From Kaiparowitsia implicata GSE-PSE-MK54-09C (GTDB taxonomy: Bacteria; Cyanobacteriota; Cyanobacteriia; Elainellales; Elainellaceae): a DNA stretch of 64,000 nucleotides. Shown here piece by piece: positions 1-8,910 of the stretch (position 1 is the stretch's first letter; every line of letters begins with the position of its first letter). The DNA is taken from positions 1-64,000 of the forward strand of contig JAHHHI010000070.1 in the NCBI GenBank assembly GCA_019359435.1, given 5' to 3'. The notes under the pieces are model-generated. The model saw only the letters and a program-made list of their open reading frames with translations. It did no database searches and was not told where the DNA came from. A program made the translations under genes and the position numbers.

Positions 1-2
1 CT

Positions 3-197
3 ATCACCATCCTGCGTCGGGCACCAGAACTTCAGCCCTGGCGCGAACGCCTCGCTGAAGCGGGTAAAGCCAAAATGGCCATCATCGGCGCTGCCATGCA
101 CAAGCTCATTCGCATTGTCTACGGCGTTTTGGTCTCCGCTCAGCCCTATGACCCATCCAAGCTCTTGCCACCTAAATCCAAGGCCGCGACCGCTTGA
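3..197 (+). mobile_element. IS110-type transposase, C-terminal end (cut by window edge)
   Basis: An open frame runs in from the left edge and stops at 195-197. Its 64 residues carry the tail typical of IS110/IS116-type transposases: an Arg/Ala/Gly/Lys-rich helix with GKAKMAIIGAAMHKLIR, a region around VYGVL, and a short basic end. In that family this segment follows the transposase_20 domain. Only the C-terminus is visible, so I cannot say whether the element is intact. The 196 bases up to ribD hold no gene that I recognise. A short hairpin (GCGCTCTCA against TGAGGGCGC, 351-372) sits just beyond the convergent ribD stop. Confidence 0.6.
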
Positions 198-393
198 CGG
201 ACTCGGGCCAACACAGTATCTAGCCCCAGAACTCGATGTTCTCCTCAAAGCCGAGTGCGAGGAACTGTTACAGCAGATCAAAACCTGTGGGGGGAGCAAC
301 CGAAATTTGAAATCCTTTAGAACATTGTGGATTCCTCAAGCGGCTAGCTAGCGCTCTCATTTATGAGGGCGCCGCTGGAGGTGAATCACTGGT

Positions 394-1500
394 TTATGGC
401 GCTGCGAAGTAGCCTTCTACCAGTAAATCAGCGCCGACCGATCGCCACGAGACTCGCTCTAGCGGTAGTGCTTGGGTCATCTGCGTGAGCCCTAGGTCGC
501 CGACGGGGGATGGGGCGATCGCCCCACCGATAATTTTGGGGGCAATGAACGCCATGACCTTTTGCACGGTGCCGTCGGCGATCGCCCGTGCGGACAGAGC
601 GCCGCCGCATTCCCACAAGACCGACAGACAGCCCTGGTGATAGAGATGGGCGATCGCCCCCGCTGGCGTTAGTTCTGGCAGGGACACCACCGTCACACCC
701 CGCTGGCTCAGCGCCGTTTGCATCGCCAGGTTTGCGTCGGCCTGCGTGAATACCAGCGTGGGCACCTGAGCCGTGTCCCAGAGCTGCGCCTCTAAGGGCA
801 ACTCTAGATGGCGGCTTAGCACCACCCGCAGGGGATTGTGCCCTGCACCGTGACTCGTTAGCAGCGGATTGTCGCGACGTACCGTGTTGCCGCCCACGAT
901 TACCGCATCCACCCCCGCCCGCACGTGATGCACCACCTGCCGCGCCGCAGGCGTCGTCACCCAAGCGCTATGCCCTGACGTTGCCGCAATCTTGCCATCC
1001 AGCGTCATGGCATATTTGAGAATGCCCAAGGGCTGGCGATGCAGAATGCGATAGACAAAGGCCTCATTCAACTGCTGGCAGGCTGTAGCTTCGATCCCGA
1101 CCTCTACGGCAATGCCCGCCGCCCGCAGCCGCGCAATGCCGCCGCCCGCTACCTTGGGGTTGGGGTCTACCATGCCCACCACCACCCGCGCCACGCCTGC
1201 CGCCACCAGCGCCTCAGAGCACGGCGGCGTGCGCCCGTAGTGGTTGCAGGGTTCCAAATTGACATACACCGTTGCCCCCATGGCGCGATCGCCCGCAGCC
1301 CGCAGGGCAAACACCTCCGCATGGGGCTCCCCTGCTTTGGGATGAAAGCCCTCGCCCACCACCTCGCCCTGCTGCACCACCACCGCACCGACCATGGGGT
1401 TTGGGGCAGTGTGCCCCCGCGCTTGCTGGGCCAGCTCTAGGCAGCGGCGCATCATCGCTTGGTCAAAGGCAGGTGCAGCCAAATCAGGGGCAGCAGACAT
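394..1500 (-). CDS. ribD: Bifunctional riboflavin biosynthesis deaminase/reductase RibD
   Basis: RibD carries out two successive riboflavin steps: deamination of the pyrimidine ring of diaminohydroxyphosphoribosylaminopyrimidine, then NADPH-dependent reduction of the ribosyl side chain. The N-terminal cytidine-deaminase-like domain shows its zinc site as HAE (His60, Glu62) and PCNHYGRTPPC (Cys85, Cys94). The C-terminal reductase domain begins near residue 150 with LKYAMTLDGKIA. At 368 residues the length is normal for the fused enzyme. The ATG lies 7 bases after the metF-like stop codon on the same strand, so the two genes are probably cotranscribed. Both work on pterin or flavin-related chemistry, but the pairing may simply be chance. 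Confidence 0.93.
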   Translation of the reverse strand: MSAAPDLAAPAFDQAMMRRCLELAQQARGHTAPNPMVGAVVVQQGEVVGEGFHPKAGEPHAEVFALRAAGDRAMGATVYVNLEPCNHYGRTPPCSEALVAAGVARVVVGMVDPNPKVAGGGIARLRAAGIAVEVGIEATACQQLNEAFVYRILHRQPLGILKYAMTLDGKIAATSGHSAWVTTPAARQVVHHVRAGVDAVIVGGNTVRRDNPLLTSHGAGHNPLRVVLSRHLELPLEAQLWDTAQVPTLVFTQADANLAMQTALSQRGVTVVSLPELTPAGAIAHLYHQGCLSVLWECGGALSARAIADGTVQKVMAFIAPKIIGGAIAPSPVGDLGLTQMTQALPLERVSWRSVGADLLVEGYFAAP

Positions 1501-1507
1501 AGCACCC

Positions 1508-2485
1508 TCAGACCGATGGTGAATGCGACAGATCGGGACAGTGGATCACTGGCTTTAGCCCAGCCTGGTGCAGAATGGTGGGAATCAAATCCTCGCGGCG
1601 CACGGCCATCATGTGAACACCCTGGCAGAGTTGACGGGCGGCTTGCACTTGCTCAGCGGCGATCGCCATCCCTTCTTCGAGGGGGTTTGCGGCGGCTGCC
1701 AGCCGATCGATCAAGTGCTGGGGAATTTGAGCACCGGGCACATTGCGATTGATAAACTGCGCGTTCTTGGCTGACTTCAGCAGAAAAATCCCTGCCAGCA
1801 CGGGTCGATGGCACCCGGCGGCGATCTGATCCATAAACTTCTCTAGCCGATCAAAATCGGTAATTAACTGGCTCTGGAAGAATTGCGCCCCGGCTTCCAG
1901 CTTGCGCTCAAACCGTCGCTGCAACCCTGACCAGCTTTGACATTGTGGATCGACTGCGGCACCGGGGAACAGTGTGGTGGCTCCATTGGTCAGCGGCTTC
2001 TCGTTGCAGTCTAGGCCCTGATTCAACTGGTGGATCAGCCGCAACAACCGCACCGATTCTAGGTCAAACACCGGTTTTGCCGCCGGATGGTCGCCTGCGG
2101 TGACGGGGTCGCCTGTGAGCGCCAGCACATTGCGAATGCCGAGTGCCTGCGCCCCCATCAAGTCTGCTTGCAAGCCAATGCGGTTGCGATCGCGGCAAGC
2201 GACTTGATAAATTGGCTCAATTCCCTGCATTTGCAAGATCGCAGAGGCCGCCAGCGACGACATCCGCAGCACAGCGCGGCTGCCATCGGTCACGTTCACC
2301 CCATGCACCCACTCTCGCAAGAGCTGCCCCATTTGCACCATGTGGCTAGCGTCGCCGCCCTTAGGAGGCATCACCTCTGCCGTCACCAAAAAATCGCCCG
2401 CCTGAGCGGCAGACTGAAGCCGAGAAACCGGGTCGGCATCCTGAGAAACCAGTTGTGTCATGCGAGCTGCGAGGAGTTCGTTCAA
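1508..2485 (-). CDS. Methylenetetrahydrofolate reductase family protein
   Basis: This 325-residue protein has the TIM-barrel pattern of the MTHFR family: a TAEVMPPKGG strand near residue 35, VNVTDGSRAVLRMS, and GIRNVLALTGDP near residue 120. The family reduces 5,10-methylene-THF to 5-methyl-THF with a flavin. Canonical MetF proteins carry EFFPP at the first strand. The EVMPPKG form seen here is closer to the MTHFR-like domains found with methyltransferases or in acetogens, so its exact role may differ from housekeeping MetF. It lacks a C-terminal regulatory domain, as is usual in bacteria. It is probably the first gene of a two-gene unit with ribD, 7 bases downstream. Confidence 0.8.
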   Translation of the reverse strand: MNELLAARMTQLVSQDADPVSRLQSAAQAGDFLVTAEVMPPKGGDASHMVQMGQLLREWVHGVNVTDGSRAVLRMSSLAASAILQMQGIEPIYQVACRDRNRIGLQADLMGAQALGIRNVLALTGDPVTAGDHPAAKPVFDLESVRLLRLIHQLNQGLDCNEKPLTNGATTLFPGAAVDPQCQSWSGLQRRFERKLEAGAQFFQSQLITDFDRLEKFMDQIAAGCHRPVLAGIFLLKSAKNAQFINRNVPGAQIPQHLIDRLAAAANPLEEGMAIAAEQVQAARQLCQGVHMMAVRREDLIPTILHQAGLKPVIHCPDLSHSPSV

Positions 2486-2684
2486 CGGTCAGACCTTCTA
2501 GAATAACAGCCCCCGCACCGGGACGGGGCAGGCGGCGGCTATGAATGCGGCTATGAATACGCAGGGCTGAGGCATGAGCGATTTAGAATCGTCTGCTCAA
2601 CTAAGATGATAGAGTGAGGCAGTCAATCGCCCCAGCGTAAAGGCTACAAGGCCTTGTGCCTGGTTCTGCTAGCCTGTCCGCCTC

Positions 2685-3695
2685 TTAGCCTGCCACCCGA
2701 TAGCCGAGGGCAGCTTTGACCTTTTCTAGCGTAGGACGGGCGATCGCCTCGGCCTTTTCTTTGCCCTGCTTTAGCACGCCGTCAAGATATCCCGGTTCAT
2801 CTATGATGGCGTGATATTTCTCTTGAATCGGTGCGAGAACGCTGATGAGCGTATCCGTCAGCAGTGGCTTAAACTGCCCCCACCCCATGTCTTTGCATTC
2901 TGCGGCCACGGTTGCCTTGGGTTGCCCCGAGAGAATCATGTAAAGCGTCAGCAGATTGTGGCATTCGGGGCGATCGCCATCGTCAAACCATAGCCCTCGC
3001 GGTGAGTCAGTTTTGCAGCGTTTTACCTTGTGAGCGATTTGCTCCGGCGAATCCAACAAGTTGATTCGGCTCAGTTCTGATGGGTCAGACTTCGACATTT
3101 TTTTAGTGCCGTCGGTCAGGCTCATCACCCGTGCCCCCTCCGCCCGAATCATCGGTTCTGGTAGCCGCAGCACAGGCTGATCGTCCTGTCCAAACTGGTA
3201 GTTTAACCGGGCGGCAATATCGCGAGTCAGCTCTAAGTGCTGCTTCTGGTCTTCACCCACCGGCACCTTGTCCGGCTCATAGAGCAAAATATCGGCGGCT
3301 TGCAGCACGGGATAGCACAGCAGCCCTGCCCCCACATTCTCGCCCTGTTTGATCGCCTTTTCCTTGAACTGAATCATGTCTTCGAGCCAGTTCAGCGGCG
3401 TAATGCACATCAACAGCCAGGCCAACTCACTATGGGCTGGCACATGAGATTGCACAAAAATGGTGGCGTACTCTTGCTCAATGCCGCACGCCAAGTAAGT
3501 CGCCGCGACCCGGCGAGTGCTTTCTGCCAGCGCCGCAGGGTCGTGGGGTACCGTAATGGCGTGTAAATCCGCCATGAAGAGGTAGCTGTCGTAGTGGTGC
3601 TGCATCTCTACCCAGTTGCGGATGGCACCGAGATAGTTGCCCAGGTGTAAGTCACCCGTTGGCTGAATTCCCGAGAGAACGCGCTGCTTGCCCAT
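2685..3695 (-). CDS. trpS: Tryptophanyl-tRNA synthetase
   Basis: TrpS charges tRNA-Trp. The class I signature motifs are visible: HLGN (residues 17-20, the HIGH-type motif) and KMSKS (199-203, preceded by TDGTK). The 336-residue length is normal for a bacterial TrpS, and the frame is intact from the ATG at 3695. It stands alone on the minus strand, with 408 bases between its start and the next gene. Confidence 0.96.
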   Translation of the reverse strand: MGKQRVLSGIQPTGDLHLGNYLGAIRNWVEMQHHYDSYLFMADLHAITVPHDPAALAESTRRVAATYLACGIEQEYATIFVQSHVPAHSELAWLLMCITPLNWLEDMIQFKEKAIKQGENVGAGLLCYPVLQAADILLYEPDKVPVGEDQKQHLELTRDIAARLNYQFGQDDQPVLRLPEPMIRAEGARVMSLTDGTKKMSKSDPSELSRINLLDSPEQIAHKVKRCKTDSPRGLWFDDGDRPECHNLLTLYMILSGQPKATVAAECKDMGWGQFKPLLTDTLISVLAPIQEKYHAIIDEPGYLDGVLKQGKEKAEAIARPTLEKVKAALGYRVAG

Positions 3696-4103
3696 GCTGC
3701 TTGTGATGTGTCAGATATCGTGAACGGTTGCCCCGGCTGCGTGCCGTTGGGCAAAGACCAGAGCGCTGGAGACAGGCATGATCGATTGCCTTAGGAAATT
3801 TCTAGAAAAGAAGATACCCGCTTCAACCCAGCGACTACAGCCGCTGTAGGTGGGCAATGCCCACCATTTGGGAAACTACTTTCCAGAAGTTGCCTTAGCC
3901 GCCTAACAGTTCCAGTTCTGTTTCTGCCAATCTATCCTGATTCTTGACAGAGTGGATCGGGAAAACTCCCTGATTTCCTAGCACGGCGGGCTGATCTTTC
4001 AAGCGGGTCTTGCGGCAATAGCCCCATCGCTTCCATAATATGAAAGACATGTTAAGAACTGTTACCCATCCTCACCCATTCATTGCACGACGGGAGGCGC
4101 AAG
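3696..4103. other. Intergenic region between divergent trpS and a small conserved gene
   Basis: I see no gene in these 408 bases, which must hold divergent promoters. Two small hairpins lie at 3834-3869: CTACAG/CTGTAG, followed by GTGGGC-AAT-GCCCAC. They sit in the likely trpS leader, where cyanobacteria are not known to use a T-box, and I see no T-box specifier loop. I assign no function to them. Confidence 0.4.
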
Positions 4104-4421
4104 ATGCCTAATGCTGGTGATGCCGAGCTCAACTCCACTGACCTAAAAGCTGCGCTAGACAGTTGCTTGGCGCTGGCCCGCGACCCCAGAACTCAGGCAG
4201 ATGCCCGCGAGCGATTTGCGGATTTGCTGAACCAGTTGCCGTGGGGCGATCGCCCCAGTCGTCAGATTATTGATGCGCTCTGGCAAGAGGTGATTACGGC
4301 ACGGCGCTCGGCGGCATTTTGGGAACAGATCAGCGATGTCGAACGCAACATGACAGAGCAACTCGCCGAAAACCATGTGCAGCTTCAGCAAAACTATCTG
4401 CGGCTCGTGCAAGAACAGTAG
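4104..4421 (+). CDS. Conserved-looking small hypothetical protein
   Basis: This is a 105-residue soluble, helical and rather acidic protein that I do not recognise. I chose the ATG at 4104 over an upstream TTG because GGGAGG lies 7 bases before it. The C-terminal half (FWEQISDVERNMTEQL) looks like one long amphipathic helix or short coiled coil. There is no signal peptide or membrane segment. HIP1 sites within the frame suggest it is a long-term resident of this genome. Confidence 0.65.
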   Translation: MPNAGDAELNSTDLKAALDSCLALARDPRTQADARERFADLLNQLPWGDRPSRQIIDALWQEVITARRSAAFWEQISDVERNMTEQLAENHVQLQQNYLRLVQEQ

Positions 4422-4485
4422 CACTGCTGGCAGTGTCCCGAAGCTCTTGGTGTGCTGCACATCAGGGGCGCGTCCCGAACTTGCG

Positions 4486-4722
4486 TTATTGCAATAGACG
4501 CGGGTCAAGTTGATTCGATTGGGGAACTGGAGCAGGCGGTGATGGCTCTGGCATAGTGAGATAGGCCAGCAGCAGCGCCGCAATACAGAGAAAAACTAAG
4601 GAAAGCTGGCAAAAAGTTGGCCTCAATTGCTTGCTTTTGTGAGGAGCAGTCCCGCATAAAGGCGCAAGCGTGGAAACAATAGTCTTTTTGCCGCACTTGG
4701 GGCATTCAACAATTTCTGCCAT
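4486..4722 (-). CDS. Small zinc-ribbon-like protein with one membrane helix
   Basis: This 78-residue protein begins MAEIVECPKCGKKTIVS, a CPKC knuckle of the zinc-ribbon type. It has one further Cys (PLCG) about 20 residues on, so a full four-Cys site is not evident. A hydrophobic segment (LSLVFLCIAALLLAYL, about 45-60) follows, then a Pro-rich tail. I chose the start at 4722 because the CPKC knuckle immediately follows it; the frame is open further upstream. It converges with the preceding gene. It is probably a small membrane protein with a cytosolic metal-binding tip; its function is unknown. Confidence 0.5.
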   Translation of the reverse strand: MAEIVECPKCGKKTIVSTLAPLCGTAPHKSKQLRPTFCQLSLVFLCIAALLLAYLTMPEPSPPAPVPQSNQLDPRLLQ

Positions 4723-4769
4723 CGCGATGCAACCTAATGGGGGCGTTGTAACACGCGCTGCTGTTCTAT

Positions 4770-4803
4770 CCAAACGCTATGTTTGCCCAAACGCTATGTT
4801 TGC
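4770..4803. repeat. Perfect 17-bp tandem duplication
   Basis: CCAAACGCTATGTTTGC occurs twice head to tail (4770-4786 and 4787-4803). The unit also contains CAAAC...GTTTG, so each copy can form a small hairpin. It lies in a 480-base gene-poor stretch (4723-5206) upstream of the Ser/Pro-rich protein gene. Apart from a HIP1 site, nothing else in that stretch is recognisable. Confidence 0.7.
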
Positions 4804-5206
4804 GTTGTGCAATAGGATTGTGAGTCGTTGTTGCCTAGATGACGCCTAATTGCTTCGTCGGGGCGATCGCTCCCATAACGAAAGCGCTGAAAAGTGATCT
4901 GGAGAATCCGCCCTGGTGATGAGCACTCAGCTCGGCTCTAACAACGCTCAACACATCAACCTGCGCGTCCACCGCTATAGCCTTTGGCATATTTTGCCAA
5001 TGCATCAATACATAAACTTGGCATTTTGGCTTAAATCAGCCAGTATGTTTTTATATTCTGCCTTTCCTTTATACGAGGGTGGATGTATGGCTCAATGCCG
5101 TAAGCCCCAAGCCTCCATTTGGCCCAAATAGTTTTCTGGGGCACATTGCCTTGCTGATGTGCCTGTTACCGTAGCAAGTAGCCCCCAAGCTTCCTGGTTT
5201 ATCGTC

Positions 5207-6124
5207 ATGCCCTATGCAAACCGCGTTCGCTCTGTTGCCAGGTCTCGAAGCGCTCAGCGAAAGTTAGCCAATCGTCGTCGCACTACTTTAGCTGCTAGCG
5301 CAGCGTTGGGTGTGTTTAGCTTTTGTCTGGCCTATACGCTGCTTAATCGACCACAGACTCGGTTAGAACGGGTGGGCGATCGCTCCACATCCAGCGAGAA
5401 TCCGGCTGTGCTTACCCCCAATGACCTGAATACGCGCAATGTAGACATTGACAGCTTGCCGTTTCTGGGTGCATTGGACAATGTAGACTTTGACTATGAT
5501 GAGCTAGATGTGCCGTCTAGCGCGGCGGGGCGAACCCCGACGCCTGCTGCTGGGTCTGAGGTTGACCGTAATGCATCCCTGGGCGGGGTTGAGGGGCCGC
5601 AAAACCCGTTCTCGCCGACTCAGTCGCCAACCGTTGATTATTTTGGCCGGGGTGCGTTTCCATCATCGGGGCGATCGCTCTTCACTGGAGCCAACGCGGC
5701 CAGAGGCGGACAGTCCTCAGCCTTCCCCACAACCGGCTCGAACGGTGCCTCCCAATCGGGTTCTACGTCAAGGTCTGCCCCTGTGCAATCGGCGGTGCAG
5801 CCAGGGAGTTCCGCCCCAGCCCCATCCACCAATTTAGACAATCGTTCTATCACAGTGCCCAGTTCGGCTCCGCCCTCTAGCGCCGTGGTTCCCAGCGTGA
5901 CGTCTGGTTCTGGTGCGCTGCCCGCTAGCGGCAGTAGCCAGCCCGGTTCTGGCAGCGCGCCGCTTTCGCCTGCCCCCGCTACACCCATCCCCAGCACATA
6001 TACGCCTGGCGATGGGTCAACTGCGCCAAGCAGTGCCCCGCAGCGGCAGTCAACCGGGGCATCGCTTGAGGCCCCTGTAGGAACTGCGCCCGGCCAGTCT
6101 GATACGACCCCAAGCATCCCTTAA
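5207..6124 (+). CDS. Membrane-anchored Ser/Pro-rich low-complexity protein
   Basis: A 305-residue protein of unknown function. The N-terminus is strongly basic (RSVARSRSAQRKLANRRRTT), followed by one hydrophobic helix of about 20 residues (TLAASAALGVFSFCLAYTLL). It then runs for about 240 residues as Ser, Pro, Ala, Gly and Thr-rich sequence with no aromatic core. The positive-inside rule predicts an N-in, C-out single-pass topology with a disordered extracytoplasmic tail, as in cell-wall or sheath-associated proteins. I prefer the ATG at 5207; a GTG at 5159 in frame would add 16 residues. The opposite strand also has a long open frame, which is a composition artefact. Confidence 0.65.
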   Translation: MPYANRVRSVARSRSAQRKLANRRRTTLAASAALGVFSFCLAYTLLNRPQTRLERVGDRSTSSENPAVLTPNDLNTRNVDIDSLPFLGALDNVDFDYDELDVPSSAAGRTPTPAAGSEVDRNASLGGVEGPQNPFSPTQSPTVDYFGRGAFPSSGRSLFTGANAARGGQSSAFPTTGSNGASQSGSTSRSAPVQSAVQPGSSAPAPSTNLDNRSITVPSSAPPSSAVVPSVTSGSGALPASGSSQPGSGSAPLSPAPATPIPSTYTPGDGSTAPSSAPQRQSTGASLEAPVGTAPGQSDTTPSIP

Positions 6125-6482
6125 GTGAACGTCAAGTGAACGTCGGTTGGCGTTTTCCGCGAGCACTCCGATAGTCGGGAACGGTCTATAAGGCTTCAAT
6201 GAGATTCATCGCGACGCCAGAGATTGATGGGTGTCTCTACAGCCTAATTTCTATTTCATCACATTGAATCAGTCCTAATATTGACTCTAGGTGACCCCAG
6301 GTTCGGTCATAGAGCGTTGGACAGCAGAGCGTTGGGAATTGCGTTGGGGATTGTTTATCTTTGTTCATGCGCGTCGATACGCGCGAAGATAAGGGAAGGC
6401 GCAAACAAACCGCGCGAAGCCGTGCACGGCATGAAGCGGTCTTGGCTTTAGAAATCACACGTTAACGATTGGTGCAATTGAT
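6125..6482. other. Gene-free stretch upstream of raf1
   Basis: These 358 bases lie between two plus-strand genes. I see no convincing gene, terminator or repeat. A near-duplicate at 6123-6146 (AAGTGAACGTC twice) follows the upstream stop codon. The raf1 promoter must lie here. Confidence 0.35.
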
Positions 6483-7574
6483 ATGGCTGATGTATCCCCC
6501 AATGCAAATGGAACGGGCGATCGCCCGCTGGATGAAGCCGCAGTGACGGAGCTAGTGGGGCAACTGCGCCGCAAAGAAGGCACCTGGAAAAACTGGGGGA
6601 AACGGTGCCAGCAGTTGCAGACTGTCGGAATGTCGCCGCAGCAGATTTTTGAAGCCACTGGGTTTGAGCCCGTGCATCAAAACCAGCTTGTGATTGCGCA
6701 CCAGGTTTATAGCTCAATGCTGACGGATGAGTTTCCAGAATCAGTGCAAGCGCGATTTGAGAAAACTGGTAGCGACACCCTCTATGAGTTTCGGATTTTG
6801 AGCCAGCGCGATCGCCTCGCTGCGGCCACAGTCGTGGTTGAAAAAGGACTCGATTCTGAAGCGGCACGCGAAGTCACCAAAGCCCTGAAGGAATTCTCGC
6901 GACTGGCGTCGGTGCCCGAGATGTTTCCTGACTATCCTATGGATGCGGTGGCCTACTATTATTGGAAGTTGGCGCGGCAGCAGCGCGATCTTCAGGCGCG
7001 ATCGCGCCTCATTGCTCAGGGGTTGCGGTTTGCCGCCAGCGCCAGCGCCCGCAAGCAGATTGAAACGCTGCTCACCGATTTTTCCATTGCACGGGTAGAA
7101 AAAGCCCCCCTGCTTCCGGTGTATCGACTAGAAACCGAGAGCGAAGTGCCCCGCGTGCTGCCCGTGGTGGGGCAGTTGCCCCTCACCGCTGAAGATTTGA
7201 AAGCGGTGCCGATGGTAGACCCCGAGGGTGCCTTCAGCATCGTCAAGTTTTCTGGCGTGGGGGCATGGGTGCCCATGCCGGGATGGCAGATTGTAAACGC
7301 AGCGGTCGATCCCGTTGCGATTTTGTCTAGCAGCGATCGCCTCCCCAACTTTCCTGATCAGACAGACGAAGAGGTCATGCTCATAGTCGATCGCGCCGCC
7401 CGCGAGTGGGATGCCTTCGGCTATTTCTTGGTTGAGCAAGACACACAGCTTGAGGTGGTCTGGTCTGCAGAGCCCCTGACGGCCCGCATTTTAGGACGGG
7501 TGGTGCTGGTGCTGCGTCCCAAAAAGGTGCTGGATGAGAGCTACAACAAGGAGCTATGGCAGATTGACGAATAG
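6483..7574 (+). CDS. raf1: RuBisCO accumulation factor 1
   Basis: Raf1 is a dimeric assembly chaperone that holds folded RbcL antiparallel dimers and helps build the RbcL8 core in the cytosol. The 363-residue protein has the usual two-part layout. An N-terminal helical domain (about 10-190) contains the RRKEGTWKNWGKRCQQLQ segment and a helix-turn region SPQQIFEATGFEP. A C-terminal beta-rich dimerisation domain (about 215-350) ends at VVLVLRPKKVLDE. Length and start agree with the cyanobacterial family. No rbc or carboxysome gene is nearby, which is common for raf1. Confidence 0.9.
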   Translation: MADVSPNANGTGDRPLDEAAVTELVGQLRRKEGTWKNWGKRCQQLQTVGMSPQQIFEATGFEPVHQNQLVIAHQVYSSMLTDEFPESVQARFEKTGSDTLYEFRILSQRDRLAAATVVVEKGLDSEAAREVTKALKEFSRLASVPEMFPDYPMDAVAYYYWKLARQQRDLQARSRLIAQGLRFAASASARKQIETLLTDFSIARVEKAPLLPVYRLETESEVPRVLPVVGQLPLTAEDLKAVPMVDPEGAFSIVKFSGVGAWVPMPGWQIVNAAVDPVAILSSSDRLPNFPDQTDEEVMLIVDRAAREWDAFGYFLVEQDTQLEVVWSAEPLTARILGRVVLVLRPKKVLDESYNKELWQIDE

Positions 7575-7599
7575 GTGCCCTACCCAGCCGCTGACCCTG

Positions 7600-8154
7600 C
7601 TACTGCTCGGTCGCCAATGGGGTCGGTAGCCCATCAATGCTGGTAAGGTTTTTTGCCTGCTGATAGGTGTGCAGGCCCGCCGCTCCCTTGCCTGCCGCCC
7701 AGTCAAGGAGCGATCGCCGCTGCTCTTCAGACTGCAAAATAGGCACCCCCATCCCGCAGGATGTTTGAACCCGCTCTACATCTACGGTGATGATTTGCCG
7801 AGCACCCGGCAAGGGCGAAAACAGGGGAAGGAGCGATCGCCATTCCTTTGACTCAGGCAGCACAACCGCACCGTTACCGTAGAGTCGCAGAATACAGGGC
7901 GGCTCTTGAAACGCACAGAACATCACAGTAATGCGTCCATTTTCTAGCAAGTGGGCCGACGTTTCATTGCCGCTGCCCGTCAGGTCAAGGTAGGCTACCT
8001 GATGGGGCGATAAAACCCGAAAGCTATCTAATCCTTTAGGCGAAATGTTAATATGCCCCGTCGGAGACAGCGGTGCCGACGCCACAAAAAACAGCGACTG
8101 TGCAGCGATAAACGCCTCAAGTTCTGGCGTAATGCGGTTAAATACTTTTGCCAT
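7600..8154 (-). CDS. Pyridoxamine 5'-phosphate oxidase-like (FMN-binding split barrel) protein
   Basis: A protein of about 184 residues with the split-barrel pattern of the PNPOx-like superfamily. FVASAPLSPTGHINISPKG is the first beta hairpin with its polar phosphate-binding turn. It continues with YLDLTGSGNETSAHL and a strand ending MFCAFQEPPCILRLYG. Such proteins bind FMN or F420 and reduce varied substrates; the substrate here is unknown. I chose the ATG at 8154 (MAKVFNRITPE), the usual start for this subfamily. The frame remains open to 8235, but that part is next to a transposon-like repeat. It converges with raf1, 25 bases away. Confidence 0.75.
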   Translation of the reverse strand: MAKVFNRITPELEAFIAAQSLFFVASAPLSPTGHINISPKGLDSFRVLSPHQVAYLDLTGSGNETSAHLLENGRITVMFCAFQEPPCILRLYGNGAVVLPESKEWRSLLPLFSPLPGARQIITVDVERVQTSCGMGVPILQSEEQRRSLLDWAAGKGAAGLHTYQQAKNLTSIDGLPTPLATEQ

Positions 8155-8218
8155 CGGTTGCTCATTTCCCCACTTCATCCGACTTGGCAATTTTATAGTG
8201 AAAGCCGTGTTAATAGAA

Positions 8219-8349
8219 CTAGGGGCTGCTATCAATTAGCTGCTAACAGCCCAGAAATCAACGGTCACAGCCCCTAGCCTCTTTTTTGGCTCGGGCGTGG
8301 TAACGCTTATAGCATAAGGCGTTCGGTCGGAATTGATGTCACACCCTAG
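8219..8349. repeat. 131-bp MITE-like element, family A copy 1
   Basis: The element starts CTAGGGGCTGCTATCAATT and ends AATTGATGTCACACCCTAG, which are imperfect inverted repeats. A copy of exactly the same length, about 80% identical by eye, lies at 35334-35464. The ends resemble those of IS5-type elements: the same TAGGGCGTGTCATCAA string borders the transposase remnant at 46419. No coding potential is seen inside. It is most likely a non-autonomous derivative moved by an IS5-type transposase. Confidence 0.8.
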
Positions 8350-8388
8350 CAGGAGCACGCTTTGAAGACAGAAGATTTAAAGACAGAG

Positions 8389-8419
8389 GAGGCTTGCCCA
8401 ATGTCCTTGAGCAAGCCTC
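8389..8419 (-). terminator. Possible terminator hairpin after the 62-residue gene
   Basis: GAGGCTTGC and GCAAGCCTC form a perfect 9-bp stem around a 13-base loop, about 50 bases past the stop of the minus-strand gene at 8471. The run of T after the stem is weak, so it may be an mRNA-stabilising hairpin rather than a true intrinsic terminator. Confidence 0.45.
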
Positions 8420-8470
8420 AAATCTGATGATTAAACACGACGATTACACGTCCTTTTTCTGAAGTATGGG

Positions 8471-8659
8471 CTAAGCTTCGACCTGTGTTGCCACTTCCAG
8501 ACTATCAGGATCGACATAATGGCAGGTGGCATCATCTACACAAATCAACGCCCAACCAGACTGGTCAATGCCCATAAACGTATACTGACCTTCTTGAACA
8601 AAGAAGCCGCGATGATTGCGAGTATCGGACTTCACTTCAACATTATGCTCAGGCAACAT
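8471..8659 (-). CDS. Small conserved-looking hypothetical protein
   Basis: A 62-residue soluble protein with alternating beta-type segments (VEVKSDTRNHRGFFV, YTFMGID, WALICVDD, CHYVDPDSL). I do not recognise the family. AAGGAG lies 8 bases before the ATG, which supports real translation. It contains two Cys about 8 residues apart, which are not spaced as a zinc knuckle. A hairpin follows downstream. It is probably a small single-domain beta-barrel-like protein. Confidence 0.7.
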   Translation of the reverse strand: MLPEHNVEVKSDTRNHRGFFVQEGQYTFMGIDQSGWALICVDDATCHYVDPDSLEVATQVEA

Positions 8660-8910
8660 GGTTGAGATCTCCTTGTAAGACAGGGGGCAATTTAGGCATT
8701 AGTAATGCTAATTACCCATTTGAAGAAATCCTATCATTGGAATCACTGAACCTACGTTAACTATCTTGATCATTCATGTCGATAACTAAATAAGTCGATT
8801 GATTTGTGAATTGGCAGATAATTTGGTGAATGCGTTGGTATTGGGGGGATTGACGCAGTAAAAGTCAGCGCCAGACCTGGTTTTATAAACTTCTTTGAAG
8901 TTAAGAGATA

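Noticed and set aside
4916-5131. 71-codon plus-strand frame
   Set aside because: The composition is random, no start signal is present and nothing is recognisable in the translation.
5638-6117. Long minus-strand frame opposite the Ser/Pro-rich gene
   Set aside because: It is the composition shadow of the low-complexity plus-strand gene, with no independent start signal or motif.
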